Source: Rheinheimera sp. UJ63
GTDB taxonomy: Bacteria; Pseudomonadota; Gammaproteobacteria; Enterobacterales; Alteromonadaceae
Length of the DNA stretch: 64,000 nucleotides
Assembly (NCBI RefSeq): GCF_021568285.1
Contig: NZ_JAKGTQ010000003.1
Span: 310,001-374,000 of the forward strand
Direction of reading: 5' to 3'
Each line of letters opens with the position of its first letter. Position 1 is the first letter of the stretch. The notes beneath the pieces are model-generated. The model worked only from the letters and a program-made list of their open reading frames with translations, searched no databases and had not been told where the DNA came from. Shown here piece after piece: positions 1 to 8,244 of this stretch. Position numbers and translations under genes: made by a program.

Positions 1-2
1 CT

Positions 3-263
3 TTCACGGTAAAGATTGCTAGTACCGGCCAGCAGTTTGCCGTAAGTGCTGAGCAATCTATTGCCGAGGTGTTAGATAAAAATGGCATATTTTTGCCGAT
101 ATCTTGTGGTTCGGGCGTTTGTGGCACCTGTCAAACTAAGGTACTGGCTGGTGAGCCTGAGCATAGAGATGTCTTCTTAACCGCTCAAGAGCAGCAACGT
201 GGTCAACTGATTATGCCTTGTTGTTCCAGATCGAAAACAGACACTCTTACCTTAGACTTGTAG
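3..263 (+). CDS. Vanillate O-demethylase-type oxidoreductase, C-terminal 2Fe-2S domain (partial)
   Basis: This is the 3' end of a gene that begins before the window; the frame is open from base 3. The 86 visible residues form a plant-type [2Fe-2S] ferredoxin domain with the cluster motif C-x4-C-x2-C (CGSGVCGTC) and a fourth cysteine in MPCC. This domain ends reductases of the phthalate dioxygenase reductase/VanB family, which pass NAD(P)H electrons through FMN to a Rieske oxygenase. A VanB role fits the downstream protocatechuate genes, since vanillate demethylation makes protocatechuate. The FMN and NAD domains are outside the window, so the substrate is inferred. Confidence 0.8.
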   Translation, partial: FTVKIASTGQQFAVSAEQSIAEVLDKNGIFLPISCGSGVCGTCQTKVLAGEPEHRDVFLTAQEQQRGQLIMPCCSRSKTDTLTLDL

Positions 264-288
264 CATCGCTGGCAAAGCTAAAAAAACC

Positions 289-1656
289 TTAGGCGCGGCC
301 ACGTAGGCTTGAAACCAGCATTGCTACGATTACAAAACTTAAAGACATATTAAATGCCAGCGAAATGGTACTCATTAGGGCGTCATTAGTATCAGGAGAT
401 AATGTGCTATCACCTAAAAAGTGATGGAACATCAAATTAACTAAACTCATACCAAACAAATTGCCAATAGTCCGAGACAGATTCATCGACGAGGATGCCA
501 CGCCTAGTTCATTTCGGCTGACAGCCCCCATAATGGCATTGTTGTTTGGTGTTGAAAACAACCCAAAACCTACTCCGAGTAACAATAATGCACTACTAAT
601 ATAGGCAATACTGGAGGTGACTGATAATTGTGATAACGCTAAAAAGCCCATAGCAACAACCAGACAACCGCTGGTCGCTATCATCCGAGGCTGTATTTTA
701 TCAGCGAGTCGTCCTGCAAATGGCGCGACAATCGCCATAGTAACGGCTTGAAGTAATACCACTTGCCCCGCTTGCAACGGGCTGAGACCTTTGATGTACT
801 GTAAGTATAAACTTAATAAAAAAGCTAACGAAAAATTGCTGGCGTACATAAGAAAAGATGTTGATAACGACAAACTAAATATGCGACTTTCAATGAACAT
901 TTGTACCCGAATTAAAGGCTGCCTACTTTGACTTTGATGCACTACAAACAGCAATAAACAAAGAACAGAGAGAATTAATAACAACAAACCTAACATGCTA
1001 GGTACGTAGCTTAAACCAACGACTAAGCACACTGAAAAAAGTGAGAAAATCACCGTTCCCCACCAATCAAAGCGGGTTTTAAGCTCGCTTTTCCACTCAC
1101 CATGTAAAAATAATTTGATACTTAACAAAAGTAAGAGCACTAAAGGGACCTGGGAGAAGAACACCGCCCGCCATCCCCACAATTCGGTTAACCAGCCACC
1201 TATTGCCGGTGCGATACTCAAACCAATATAGACACAGGCAGCCGAAATACCTAAGGCCATGCCTCTTTTCTTATCAGGTGTTACAGAGGTAATAATTGCA
1301 ATACCAACACCAAAAATCATAGCCCCTGCTGCACCTTGTACAAACCGCCAGAACAAGATCCATTCAATTGAAGAGCCTATTGCACACATCAGAGCCGAAA
1401 ACGCATTTAATCCTAGACCAGAAGCATATACGCGTTTTCGACCATAATTGTCAGCCATTTTGCCGCAAGGCAGCATAAAAACGACACTACTGAGCAAATA
1501 GAGTGTAGGCAGCCATCCAACCATGCTAGCACTGGCTTGTAAATCTGCAGCAAGATTAGGAATAGCAATATTTACCGCTGACATGCCTAAAGGACCAATA
1601 ATGGCCCCGCAGCAAACAATGATTAGTGCAATCGTCGTAACTGGAAGTTTAAACAA
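289..1656 (-). CDS. MFS transporter, DHA2-like (EmrB/QacA type)
   Basis: A 455-residue, very hydrophobic protein with about 12-14 membrane segments. The loop GKMADNYGRKRVY (about residues 65-77) matches the MFS loop 2-3 signature, and a second basic loop (GRLADKIQPR) marks the repeat half. The family uses proton motive force to move drugs or small organic acids across the inner membrane. Its place next to aromatic-catabolism genes suggests an aromatic acid or inhibitory intermediate as substrate, but direction cannot be read from sequence. The reading begins at TTG, with AAGAGA six bases upstream; no ATG lies in a better place. It converges on the VanB-like gene. Confidence 0.85.
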   Translation of the reverse strand: MFKLPVTTIALIIVCCGAIIGPLGMSAVNIAIPNLAADLQASASMVGWLPTLYLLSSVVFMLPCGKMADNYGRKRVYASGLGLNAFSALMCAIGSSIEWILFWRFVQGAAGAMIFGVGIAIITSVTPDKKRGMALGISAACVYIGLSIAPAIGGWLTELWGWRAVFFSQVPLVLLLLLSIKLFLHGEWKSELKTRFDWWGTVIFSLFSVCLVVGLSYVPSMLGLLLLILSVLCLLLFVVHQSQSRQPLIRVQMFIESRIFSLSLSTSFLMYASNFSLAFLLSLYLQYIKGLSPLQAGQVVLLQAVTMAIVAPFAGRLADKIQPRMIATSGCLVVAMGFLALSQLSVTSSIAYISSALLLLGVGFGLFSTPNNNAIMGAVSRNELGVASSSMNLSRTIGNLFGMSLVNLMFHHFLGDSTLSPDTNDALMSTISLAFNMSLSFVIVAMLVSSLRGRA

Positions 1657-2034
1657 AACAGATCTCTTAAAAAAATAGTGAATACTAAGCGCTTAAAAGC
1701 GTGATGACCAAGTCATCGCCAAGTGCAGCCCCTCTATAAATAGCGCACAACAACGCAGATAAAAATAACATGCTACTGAAAGAAAACACCGCTATTTCTT
1801 AAGGCTATATGCAAACAGATTGGCTTTTTATCGCCGAAAAAAGAGTATGCAGAATGAGGTAAGGGTAAGCGATATAAGCATCTACGCAAATTTGAATTAA
1901 ATGATGTCAAGTATTGGCAATTCTGATAGCTACTATAAAAATAGTCGAATAGTGTTAAAGGGTTGCATTGGTTATGATTCATAACTTAAGGAAGCAAACG
2001 TATATTAAGCCCCTAACGATGATGGAATCAGTCG
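1657..2034. other. Divergent intergenic region (MFS / GST genes)
   Basis: These 378 bases separate the minus-strand MFS gene from the plus-strand GST gene, so they must carry both promoters. A 69-codon open frame on the minus strand (1773-1982) shows no recognisable domain and no good ribosome site, and I treat it as chance. I see no convincing operator or terminator. Confidence 0.4.
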
Positions 2035-2712
2035 ATGAGCAATATTACACTTTACCTATCACCAGGCAGCTGTGCTCGAGTAAGCGCAATTGTACTGGAA
2101 GAATTAGAGCTCGAATTTGAGACACAGGTTGTCCGTTTTATGCAGGGCGAGCACAAAACGCCCACCTATAAAATGATAAACCCCAAAGGTAAAGTGCCGG
2201 TACTCATTTATCATGGTCAAGCATTAACCGAAAATGTTGCCATTATCACTTTTTTAAACCAGCTGTATGGCAAACTCTTACCGCCCACGAATAATCCCCT
2301 AGATTTTTCTAAACAACTGGCGGATCTGTGTTTTTGCTCTTCGACCTTACACCCTTTGGTTACGCGCATTAGAATGCCCAGCTTTTTTGCCGGTGAAGAT
2401 AACGCCAAAACCGTTCAGGATCTGGCCTTCAAAGCCATGGACGAGTTTTTTCAATTGATTGATAAAACCCTGTCAGATCAGAAGTGGTGGTATTCAGATA
2501 ACTGGTCAGCCATTGACGCTTATCTGCATTGGTGTTTTTGGCGAGTACAAGATGCTGGCTACCCAGTTGAAAAATATCAACACTTTTGCGACCACGCCGA
2601 GAGAATGGCGCAACGTCCAGCGGTTAAACGAGCTATTGCCCGCGATAATGCAGCAAGCTTGATACTGGAAAGTGAAGGTTTATTATTTAAGCCACAACCT
2701 ATTGTTCGATAA
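2035..2712 (+). CDS. Glutathione S-transferase family protein
   Basis: A 225-residue cytosolic protein. The N-terminal thioredoxin-like half starts with LYLSPGSCARVSAIVLEE, where the beta-class GST pattern YxSPxxCxR is recognisable, and carries NPKGKVPVL with the cis-proline and the glutathione-binding TENVAI (E/S region). The C-terminal half is all helical, with a conserved Asp in the N-capping motif WSAIDAYL. Beta-class GSTs conjugate glutathione to electrophiles; some members sit in aromatic pathways and remove halogens, open ethers or isomerise ring-cleavage products. Lying between a VanB-like gene and ring-cleavage genes, it may act on a lignin-type aromatic or detoxify a quinone. Substrate unknown. 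Confidence 0.85.
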   Translation: MSNITLYLSPGSCARVSAIVLEELELEFETQVVRFMQGEHKTPTYKMINPKGKVPVLIYHGQALTENVAIITFLNQLYGKLLPPTNNPLDFSKQLADLCFCSSTLHPLVTRIRMPSFFAGEDNAKTVQDLAFKAMDEFFQLIDKTLSDQKWWYSDNWSAIDAYLHWCFWRVQDAGYPVEKYQHFCDHAERMAQRPAVKRAIARDNAASLILESEGLLFKPQPIVR

Positions 2713-2756
2713 ACCGCAATATTCAACAGAACTACGATATTGCAAAGGAGATAATT

Positions 2757-3500
2757 ATTACTACACGAGCCGCACCAAGACAGTTAACCGTGTTGCATAC
2801 ACAGTATGTAACACCCAATATGCTGCGTATTACCCTGGGGGGAGCAGCCTTAGCTGATTTTCCTACCGAGCAAGCAAGCGCCTATGTAAAGTTGGTTTTT
2901 CCTCAAACTAACAGCTCACGCCCGCTGTTACGAACCTACACAATTCGGCATCAAACTGCCCATTCAATCGATATTGATTTTGCTTTACATGATGCCAAAG
3001 GACCTGCGTCGTCTTGGGCGATGAATGCTCAAGTTGGTGATTGCATTCTGGTGGGTGGCCCTGGACCTAAACGTTTGGTCACTCAGCCGGCAGATAACTT
3101 TATTATCGCAGGCGATATGACAGCACTTCCGGCGATAAGTGTTAATTTAGCGATGTTGCCACTCAACGCAACAGGTTTTGCGATTATTGAGGTTACCACT
3201 AGGGCAGATATCCAAACACTTGAACATCCCGCCAATATGAAATTAATCTGGGTTATCGCCAACGAGGAAGCGGCACAAAACAGAGACAATCCACTGCTCG
3301 CGCACATTAAAGCATTACCACAGTTCAGTGGTTTAACGTCAATATGGGTAGCATGTGAATTTAACGGTATGAAGCTAATACGCAAATATTTAAAAGAGCG
3401 TTACGACTTACCCAAGGCATACTTTTATACCTCTAGTTATTGGCAAAAAGGCCATTCAGAAGACGAGCACAAAGTTGCCAAAAGTAATGATACTGAGTAG
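2757..3500 (+). CDS. Siderophore-interacting / ferric-reductase-type flavoprotein, apparent ATT start
   Basis: The protein matches the ViuB/YqjH family (FAD-binding 9 plus SIP C-terminal domain): TPNMLRITLGG near the N-terminus, RTYTIR (the FAD-binding RxYxxR), the DGPASSWA-like stretch KGPASSWA, then a Rossmann half with GDMTALPAI and the terminal GYW-like SSYWQKGHSEDE. Such enzymes reduce ferric siderophores with NAD(P)H. In this catabolic setting it could be a general flavin reductase. The first canonical start is GTG at 2790, which has no ribosome site and cuts off conserved residues. An AAAGGAG at 2744-2750 sits six bases before ATT at 2757, giving (M)TTRAAPRQLTVLH. It follows the GST gene by 44 bases. 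Confidence 0.75.
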   Translation: MTTRAAPRQLTVLHTQYVTPNMLRITLGGAALADFPTEQASAYVKLVFPQTNSSRPLLRTYTIRHQTAHSIDIDFALHDAKGPASSWAMNAQVGDCILVGGPGPKRLVTQPADNFIIAGDMTALPAISVNLAMLPLNATGFAIIEVTTRADIQTLEHPANMKLIWVIANEEAAQNRDNPLLAHIKALPQFSGLTSIWVACEFNGMKLIRKYLKERYDLPKAYFYTSSYWQKGHSEDEHKVAKSNDTE

Positions 3501-3625
3501 ACAGCAGATAAAACGTATTAGCTGTTTTAATAGCGAAATGTGAAGTCGCTATGCTCAATTAGAAACGGCCGATTGTCAGTTAATAAGTTTTCACAGTTGT
3601 GATCTTAAAACTTCTAATGGGTTCC

Positions 3626-3660
3626 AACACTCAGTATTACTTACTGTAATACTGAGTGTT
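3626..3660. terminator. Perfect 15-bp inverted repeat, probable bidirectional terminator
   Basis: The arm AACACTCAGTATTAC (3626-3640) pairs perfectly with 3646-3660 around a five-base loop TTACT. It lies between two convergent genes, where a bidirectional terminator is expected. There is no T-run on either side, so it may slow transcription or stabilise mRNA ends rather than act as a classic intrinsic terminator. Confidence 0.55.
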
Positions 3661-3746
3661 CGGCTAGCGCTTTTTGAACACGTTTCACTAGATTGAAATG
3701 ACTAACTGTATGTAACAACGTATTTTACGCTGTAACATGAACAAGC

Positions 3747-3778
3747 CACCTTGCGTAACAGCACTCGTTACCAAGGTG
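3747..3778. terminator. Second hairpin before the FAD hydroxylase 3' end
   Basis: CACCTTGCGTAAC (3747-3759) pairs with GTTACCAAGGTG (3767-3778) with a one-base bulge and a seven-base loop. It lies 39 bases beyond the stop of the minus-strand FAD hydroxylase gene, a fitting place for its 3' end. There is no T-run. Confidence 0.45.
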
Positions 3779-3816
3779 AACATTAACTTTTACGGCGACA
3801 AGCCCTAATTCATTAA

Positions 3817-4947
3817 TTAAATAGGCTGTGCCAGTGCCATCATACTTTCACGCATAATCGCGGTGTGCTCTGCTTTATCACCGCCTTCAATTTCAATTTG
3901 CGCTAGTCGACCTGAGTTTTCGACCACCATGCGACATCGGTCCCAACGTCGCTGTTGAAATGCCGCTAGCCCCTCTTCAACACTAACGTCTTTGCATAGC
4001 TCTTCTGCCAGAACGATGGCACTTTCAATGCCAATACAAGCACCTGATGCCAAGTGCGGCGTTGTAGCTGCAACCGTATCACCGATCATCACAATACGGT
4101 TTTTATACCAGGGTGCAGGCACTAATAAATTGCCTAAAGAGCGGAAATCAATCATCGAGTCTTCATTCAGCATCCCCGCTAACTCTTGAATCATTGGCGC
4201 TGGGAATGTGAGCATTAAAGCTCTTAGTTTTTCTACATAATCCGCGGGATCGACTTGTTGCCGCTCTTTTTTATCCTCGGTCAGAAATAAATACATTTGA
4301 TCTTTAGACATGGGGTTTACACCCACTTTTAAATGCGGACCAACCCACATCATAGTATTTTCAACATTCGGTAAACGAGGTAACACCGCCCGCCAAACCC
4401 CTTGCCCTACATAACGAGGTTCACCTGCTTCAGGAAAATGCGATTTACGCACACTGGAAAACACACCGTCAGCAGCAACAACCAAATCATAGGTGTCCGT
4501 CGTACCATCAGTAAAGGTAACCTCAACCCCTGTTGCTGAATTAATCATCTGCGTGTAAGTGCAGCCAAGCTTGACCTTAGTACCCGAGGCCCGAGTTTTT
4601 TCAGCCAAAATCTTCGCTAACGCCGGACGCATAATAGCGCCAGAAGCAGGAATATCCTTATCGCCGATAAGAGGTGTTGGTAATTTTGCAATGTGAATGC
4701 CGTGAGGAGCAAACAAGTCAAGCCCACTATGAGCATGTCCAACTTTTAAAAATTCATCCAAGATACCAATGGTTTTAAAGGCTCTAAGCGTGGCACCGCC
4801 AATACTTATCCCTGCACCATCTGTTCGCCAATTAGGATCGATTTCCACTAAATGAACATCAATATTGCGTTTTCTAAACTCAATAGCTGCGGTCATTCCA
4901 GAAAAACCGCCGCCTATTATCAATACCTTATGCACGCTTGGGTTCAT
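3817..4947 (-). CDS. FAD-dependent aromatic hydroxylase (group A flavin monooxygenase)
   Basis: A 376-residue class A flavoprotein monooxygenase. It shows the N-terminal dinucleotide-binding GGGFSGMTAAIE (about residues 12-23), the mid-protein DG motif DLVVAADGVFSSVR, and the second FAD motif GDTVAATTPHLASGACIGIE (about 290-309). Relatives include salicylate hydroxylase and 6-hydroxynicotinate 3-monooxygenase, which use NAD(P)H and O2 to hydroxylate or decarboxylatively hydroxylate a ring. It probably makes the diol cut by the neighbouring extradiol dioxygenase. Its start overlaps the Rieske gene stop as ATGA, so the two are translationally coupled. The true substrate cannot be told from sequence. 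Confidence 0.85.
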   Translation of the reverse strand: MNPSVHKVLIIGGGFSGMTAAIEFRKRNIDVHLVEIDPNWRTDGAGISIGGATLRAFKTIGILDEFLKVGHAHSGLDLFAPHGIHIAKLPTPLIGDKDIPASGAIMRPALAKILAEKTRASGTKVKLGCTYTQMINSATGVEVTFTDGTTDTYDLVVAADGVFSSVRKSHFPEAGEPRYVGQGVWRAVLPRLPNVENTMMWVGPHLKVGVNPMSKDQMYLFLTEDKKERQQVDPADYVEKLRALMLTFPAPMIQELAGMLNEDSMIDFRSLGNLLVPAPWYKNRIVMIGDTVAATTPHLASGACIGIESAIVLAEELCKDVSVEEGLAAFQQRRWDRCRMVVENSGRLAQIEIEGGDKAEHTAIMRESMMALAQPI

Positions 4948-5306
4948 AAGTTGAACTCCTTTATTATTGTTTGGTCAATCCAAATTTCGTTTTGTTCAGA
5001 AATCTCAATTGGCACCTTAGTGAGCTTTTGTCCTAAACAAGGACCTTGAATACACTTACCGTTTTCAATTTGAAATAACGCGCCGTGAGCGGCACAAACA
5101 ATATACTCAGCAACATTATTCAGATAATGATGACGCTTCCAAGGCAGCGTGGTGTCTCCGTAGTGAGGACAGCTATCCTTATAAGCAAAAAGTTTATTCT
5201 TGGAACGCACAATGAAAAACGTGTCGCTCCCTGAATGATTCAAGTCGAAACCCTTTGCCTGTTCTTCGGCGAAATCATCAATTACACCTAAAAAAATTTT
5301 ATTCAT
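4944..5306 (-). CDS. Stand-alone Rieske [2Fe-2S] ferredoxin
   Basis: About 120 residues forming a single Rieske domain: CPHYGDT (C-x-H) and, 20 residues on, CAAHGALF (C-x2-H), the four cluster ligands. No oxygenase alpha subunit lies beside it. It could carry electrons to a Rieske oxygenase encoded elsewhere, or keep the iron of the neighbouring extradiol dioxygenase reduced, as the plant-type ferredoxin XylT does for XylE. A longer reading starts at GTG 5330 inside the upstream gene; ATG at 5306, seven bases after that gene's stop, is more natural. It overlaps the FAD hydroxylase by four bases. Confidence 0.85.
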   Translation of the reverse strand: MNKIFLGVIDDFAEEQAKGFDLNHSGSDTFFIVRSKNKLFAYKDSCPHYGDTTLPWKRHHYLNNVAEYIVCAAHGALFQIENGKCIQGPCLGQKLTKVPIEISEQNEIWIDQTIIKEFNL

Positions 5307-5313
5307 CGTAAGC

Positions 5314-6234
5314 TTAAGGCTTTGGACCACCTGGACCTGGCGCCCACTTTTCCCGATATTGCAGTAAAAATGCTTGCGAGTTATCTGGGCCTATCATAGC
5401 TTCTCTGCCTTGCCAAGATTCATCATGCTGATCCATATCAGCGTCATATTCCATATTGCATCCAAATGGGCTTTTGAAGTACCAAAACCAATTCGATCCA
5501 AAAAGATGACGTCCAGGCCCCCAGAAACTTTGATAGCCTTTATTAACCATATTGGTTCCCGCTTGCACCACATCTGTCGGTCCTGCCATATGGAAAGTAA
5601 AATGCTCACAACCTTGCATAAAAGCAGGTGCTTGAATAAAGAAAATAGTGTGATGATCTTGAGTCGCTGCTGGGCGCATAAATGGCCCTACCCCAGTAAA
5701 TCTATCTGTGGTTACAAACCCCAAGCGGTTTGCAAAAAAGGCTTCAGCTTTAACAGAATCTGGCACGAAATACACAACATGCGATAAGGACTGAACCCGT
5801 GGTACATCGGTTTTCGTCACGCCAGGTTGATTAATTTCTCGGTTAACATCACCGGGGGCATTAATCCGTTCAGCTTTTTCCGTGTTCGTGGTTCTGATGG
5901 TAATTTGAAAACCTAAAACAAAGCCCATGTCGTCAACAAGTTCAAGGCTACCGTCTGCCAGTACCTTCACTTCGCGGTCGGTAAACTCAGCTTTAATGGC
6001 GTCTAGGGTAGCTTGATCTTTCACACCATAGACGGTTTTGCGAAGCATTGACCCCGTTGTTAACGCAGCGGGTAACGATTTGTCATCTTTTGCACGTATT
6101 TCAATACCTGTTCCATCCAGGGCACTGTAATAGTGTTCATTTTGTGGTGTTAAGCCGTAATCAACTGCAAATTGTTTCGCGGCAGCTAAATCTTCAACAC
6201 CCCAAATAAGTTTATCGGGTCCAATAATATTCAT
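5314..6234 (-). CDS. Extradiol ring-cleavage dioxygenase, VOC (type I) family
   Basis: A 306-residue two-domain vicinal-oxygen-chelate protein, the usual size for BphC/XylE-type type I extradiol dioxygenases. The second domain has the expected metal-binding elements: SLSHVVYFV (first His), HHTIFF and CEHFTFHMA (second His region), and MEYDADMD with the Glu ligand near residue 270. These enzymes use Fe(II) and O2 to cut a catechol next to its hydroxyls. Neighbours supply a hydroxylase before it and a hydrolase after it, nine bases upstream on the same strand. The N-terminal domain is diverged, so the exact catechol is unknown. Confidence 0.85.
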   Translation of the reverse strand: MNIIGPDKLIWGVEDLAAAKQFAVDYGLTPQNEHYYSALDGTGIEIRAKDDKSLPAALTTGSMLRKTVYGVKDQATLDAIKAEFTDREVKVLADGSLELVDDMGFVLGFQITIRTTNTEKAERINAPGDVNREINQPGVTKTDVPRVQSLSHVVYFVPDSVKAEAFFANRLGFVTTDRFTGVGPFMRPAATQDHHTIFFIQAPAFMQGCEHFTFHMAGPTDVVQAGTNMVNKGYQSFWGPGRHLFGSNWFWYFKSPFGCNMEYDADMDQHDESWQGREAMIGPDNSQAFLLQYREKWAPGPGGPKP

Positions 6235-6243
6235 TGTAAGATC

Positions 6244-7404
6244 CTATTTTGCTTTTAATTCGTTAAAGGTTTCAGCTACCCAATCGGCGATATATGTCCC
6301 TGCATTGGCGCTATTATCAAAGCTCGAATGTTGCACCCCACCTTCACGTTCAGTAAATATCTTCAATTCGCGCTTCGGACTGTTAATTAATTGCTCATAG
6401 GTTCTCTCTGCCCACTTCAGCGGGATTTGAGAATCTTTAGCGCCATGAGTAACTAAAAAAGGCACTTTGATTTTTTCAATTTGACCATCTAAATGCACGT
6501 TTTCAGCAATGCGCATAAAGTCATCCATATCTTTAGCTCCCCATACCCATTGCACATGAGTCCAATAATGCGGCACAGGAAAGTCACCTTCTTTTTCTAA
6601 ACGACGTTTTTGTACATCGCGCCAATCGTGGTTGGCCCCCCACACACAGCCTAAAGCGAGGCGCGGTTCATTGGCGACAGCGCGAGGACAGTAATACCCG
6701 CCTAGCGAAACCCCTTCCATGCCAATACGCTTACTGTCAACATCGGCCTGTTGTTCTAACCAATCAACCACTCGACTTGCCCAATGTTCGGTGTCAAAAC
6801 GCGCATGAAACCCCTCTAGTTTTAAGGCCTCACCGGTACCTGGTTGATCTAAAATAAGTGATGAAACACCACGTTCAGCTAACCAGCCCGGTAAACCAAC
6901 GCGGTATTTCATTTCTTTTGAGGAGTCTAATCCATTTACTTGAATCAGGATGGGGGCAGGACCCGTTACGCCTTGAGCTTTGACATACAATGCTGATAGA
7001 TGCTTCCCTTCGTAAGGAATTTCTACACGAACACAGTTTTCATTACTCAGTGAGATTGATTTTTGAAAAAGCTCAAGGGATCGCTTATACAACTCCACTC
7101 GGCCAGGTGCACCATGTGCTTGTAATCTTTCACAGGTAATCAGATAGGTTGCCGCACGATTATATTTATAACCTGCCGATAACAGGCGCCCTTTTTCTTC
7201 ATCCTCTTCTGCTAGACTACACAATTTATCGGCCATTTTTGCCCAGGTGTCTCGAAACGCCTGCACGCCTTCTTTATCTGGTGATTTAGCTGCATCTTGC
7301 AATGGACCACACATTTCCTCTATTTCACCAATGCGAGCACCCATCTCGATCGCTAAATTAACTGATAAATTCCAAACGTAGTTGGTTGGGAAATACTTAA
7401 ACAT
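6244..7404 (-). CDS. Alpha/beta hydrolase, C-C bond hydrolase-like (FrsA/DHPON-hydrolase type)
   Basis: A 386-residue protein with a helical N-terminal region and an alpha/beta-hydrolase core. The nucleophile elbow GMEGVSLGGYY carries the serine in G-x-S-x-G, and THGAKDSQIP and GVQHSS supply the likely acid and His. The long N-terminal cap resembles 2,6-dihydroxypseudooxynicotine hydrolase and related C-C hydrolases rather than the smaller BphD/XylF type. After extradiol cleavage it would split the ring-fission ketone into an acid and a dienoate. It has a good start ATG and lies nine bases before the dioxygenase gene in the same transcript. Confidence 0.8.
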   Translation of the reverse strand: MFKYFPTNYVWNLSVNLAIEMGARIGEIEEMCGPLQDAAKSPDKEGVQAFRDTWAKMADKLCSLAEEDEEKGRLLSAGYKYNRAATYLITCERLQAHGAPGRVELYKRSLELFQKSISLSNENCVRVEIPYEGKHLSALYVKAQGVTGPAPILIQVNGLDSSKEMKYRVGLPGWLAERGVSSLILDQPGTGEALKLEGFHARFDTEHWASRVVDWLEQQADVDSKRIGMEGVSLGGYYCPRAVANEPRLALGCVWGANHDWRDVQKRRLEKEGDFPVPHYWTHVQWVWGAKDMDDFMRIAENVHLDGQIEKIKVPFLVTHGAKDSQIPLKWAERTYEQLINSPKRELKIFTEREGGVQHSSFDNSANAGTYIADWVAETFNELKAK

Positions 7405-7455
7405 ACATTTTCCTTTTGTCGTCAGGGGTTGAGATGCCCTGTTATGGATTAATTT

Positions 7456-8244
7456 TTATTTTTCGATAAAGGCAACGGCACGGACAAAACCCGCTGAAGC
7501 GCGTTTAATTTTGTAGGGAAAACAATTAACCAAAAAACCGGTGTCTGGCAGGCTTTCTAAATTACTAAGCTTTTCCATTTGTCCATAACCAATATCTCGG
7601 CCCGCTTTGTGACCTTCCCATATAATCGAAGCATCACCCGTTGCAGCAAAACGTTCTCGGGTATACTTAAAGGGAGCATCCCAACTCCAGGCATCTGTGC
7701 CGACCACTTTGACACCACGCTCTAACAAATAAAGCGTTGCTTCGCGGCCCATGCCAATACCGGCTTCCAAATATCCGGGTTGACCAAAAAGAGCACCAGC
7801 CCGAGTATTCACTAATACAATATCTAAAGGTTTCAGCGTGTGATTGATCCTAGCCAACTCTTGTTCGACATCAGCTGCGGTAACGATATAACCATCCGGA
7901 AGGTGCCGAAAGTCCAGTTTAACGCCAGGCTGAAAACACCATTCCAGTGGCAGCTCGTCAATACCAAAAGCGGGTTTACCGCCATCCGTAGTCGACGCAT
8001 AGTGCCAGGGCGCATCCATATGGGTGCCGCTGTGGGTGGTGATATCTAAACGTTCGGCAGCCCAAGCTTCATCACCCGGAAGTTGTGCTTTAGTTAAGCC
8101 TGGAAACATTGCGCCCATTTCAGGCCAACCTTGCTGATGATCCATATAATCAATTTTCGGTAGCAGCGGCGGAGGATCGGTATAAGGGTTATTATCTAAG
8201 GTGACCGATAAGTCGATTAAGGTATAATTTCTAGGATTAAACAT
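7456..8244 (-). CDS. Cyclase-family metal-dependent hydrolase (kynurenine formamidase/isatin hydrolase-like)
   Basis: A 262-residue member of the cyclase family. The diagnostic metal motif is present as HSGTHMDAPWHY (H-x-G-T-H-x-D-x-P-x-H; about residues 91-102). Known members hydrolyse N-formylkynurenine or isatin, opening an amide or lactam with Mn/Zn. In this cluster it could open a lactone or amide ring in the degradation route, or finish the product of the C-C hydrolase. Its ATG overlaps the FAH stop as TAATG, a mark of coupling. A nitrogen-bearing aromatic substrate is possible but unproved. Confidence 0.8.
   Translation of the reverse strand: MFNPRNYTLIDLSVTLDNNPYTDPPPLLPKIDYMDHQQGWPEMGAMFPGLTKAQLPGDEAWAAERLDITTHSGTHMDAPWHYASTTDGGKPAFGIDELPLEWCFQPGVKLDFRHLPDGYIVTAADVEQELARINHTLKPLDIVLVNTRAGALFGQPGYLEAGIGMGREATLYLLERGVKVVGTDAWSWDAPFKYTRERFAATGDASIIWEGHKAGRDIGYGQMEKLSNLESLPDTGFLVNCFPYKIKRASAGFVRAVAFIEK

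Larger units (their letters stand above)
3501..3816. other. Convergent intergenic region with two hairpins
   Basis: These 316 bases lie between convergent genes (SIP-type flavoprotein and FAD hydroxylase). They contain two strong inverted repeats, listed separately, and no open frame of note. Confidence 0.5.

Noticed and set aside
1773-1982. 69-codon minus-strand open frame
   Set aside because: No recognisable domain and no ribosome site; it fills the divergent promoter region and is probably chance.
6244-7404. Could be a BphD/XylF-type hydrolase
   Set aside because: It is about 100 residues longer, with an N-terminal helical cap closer to the DHPON-hydrolase/FrsA type.
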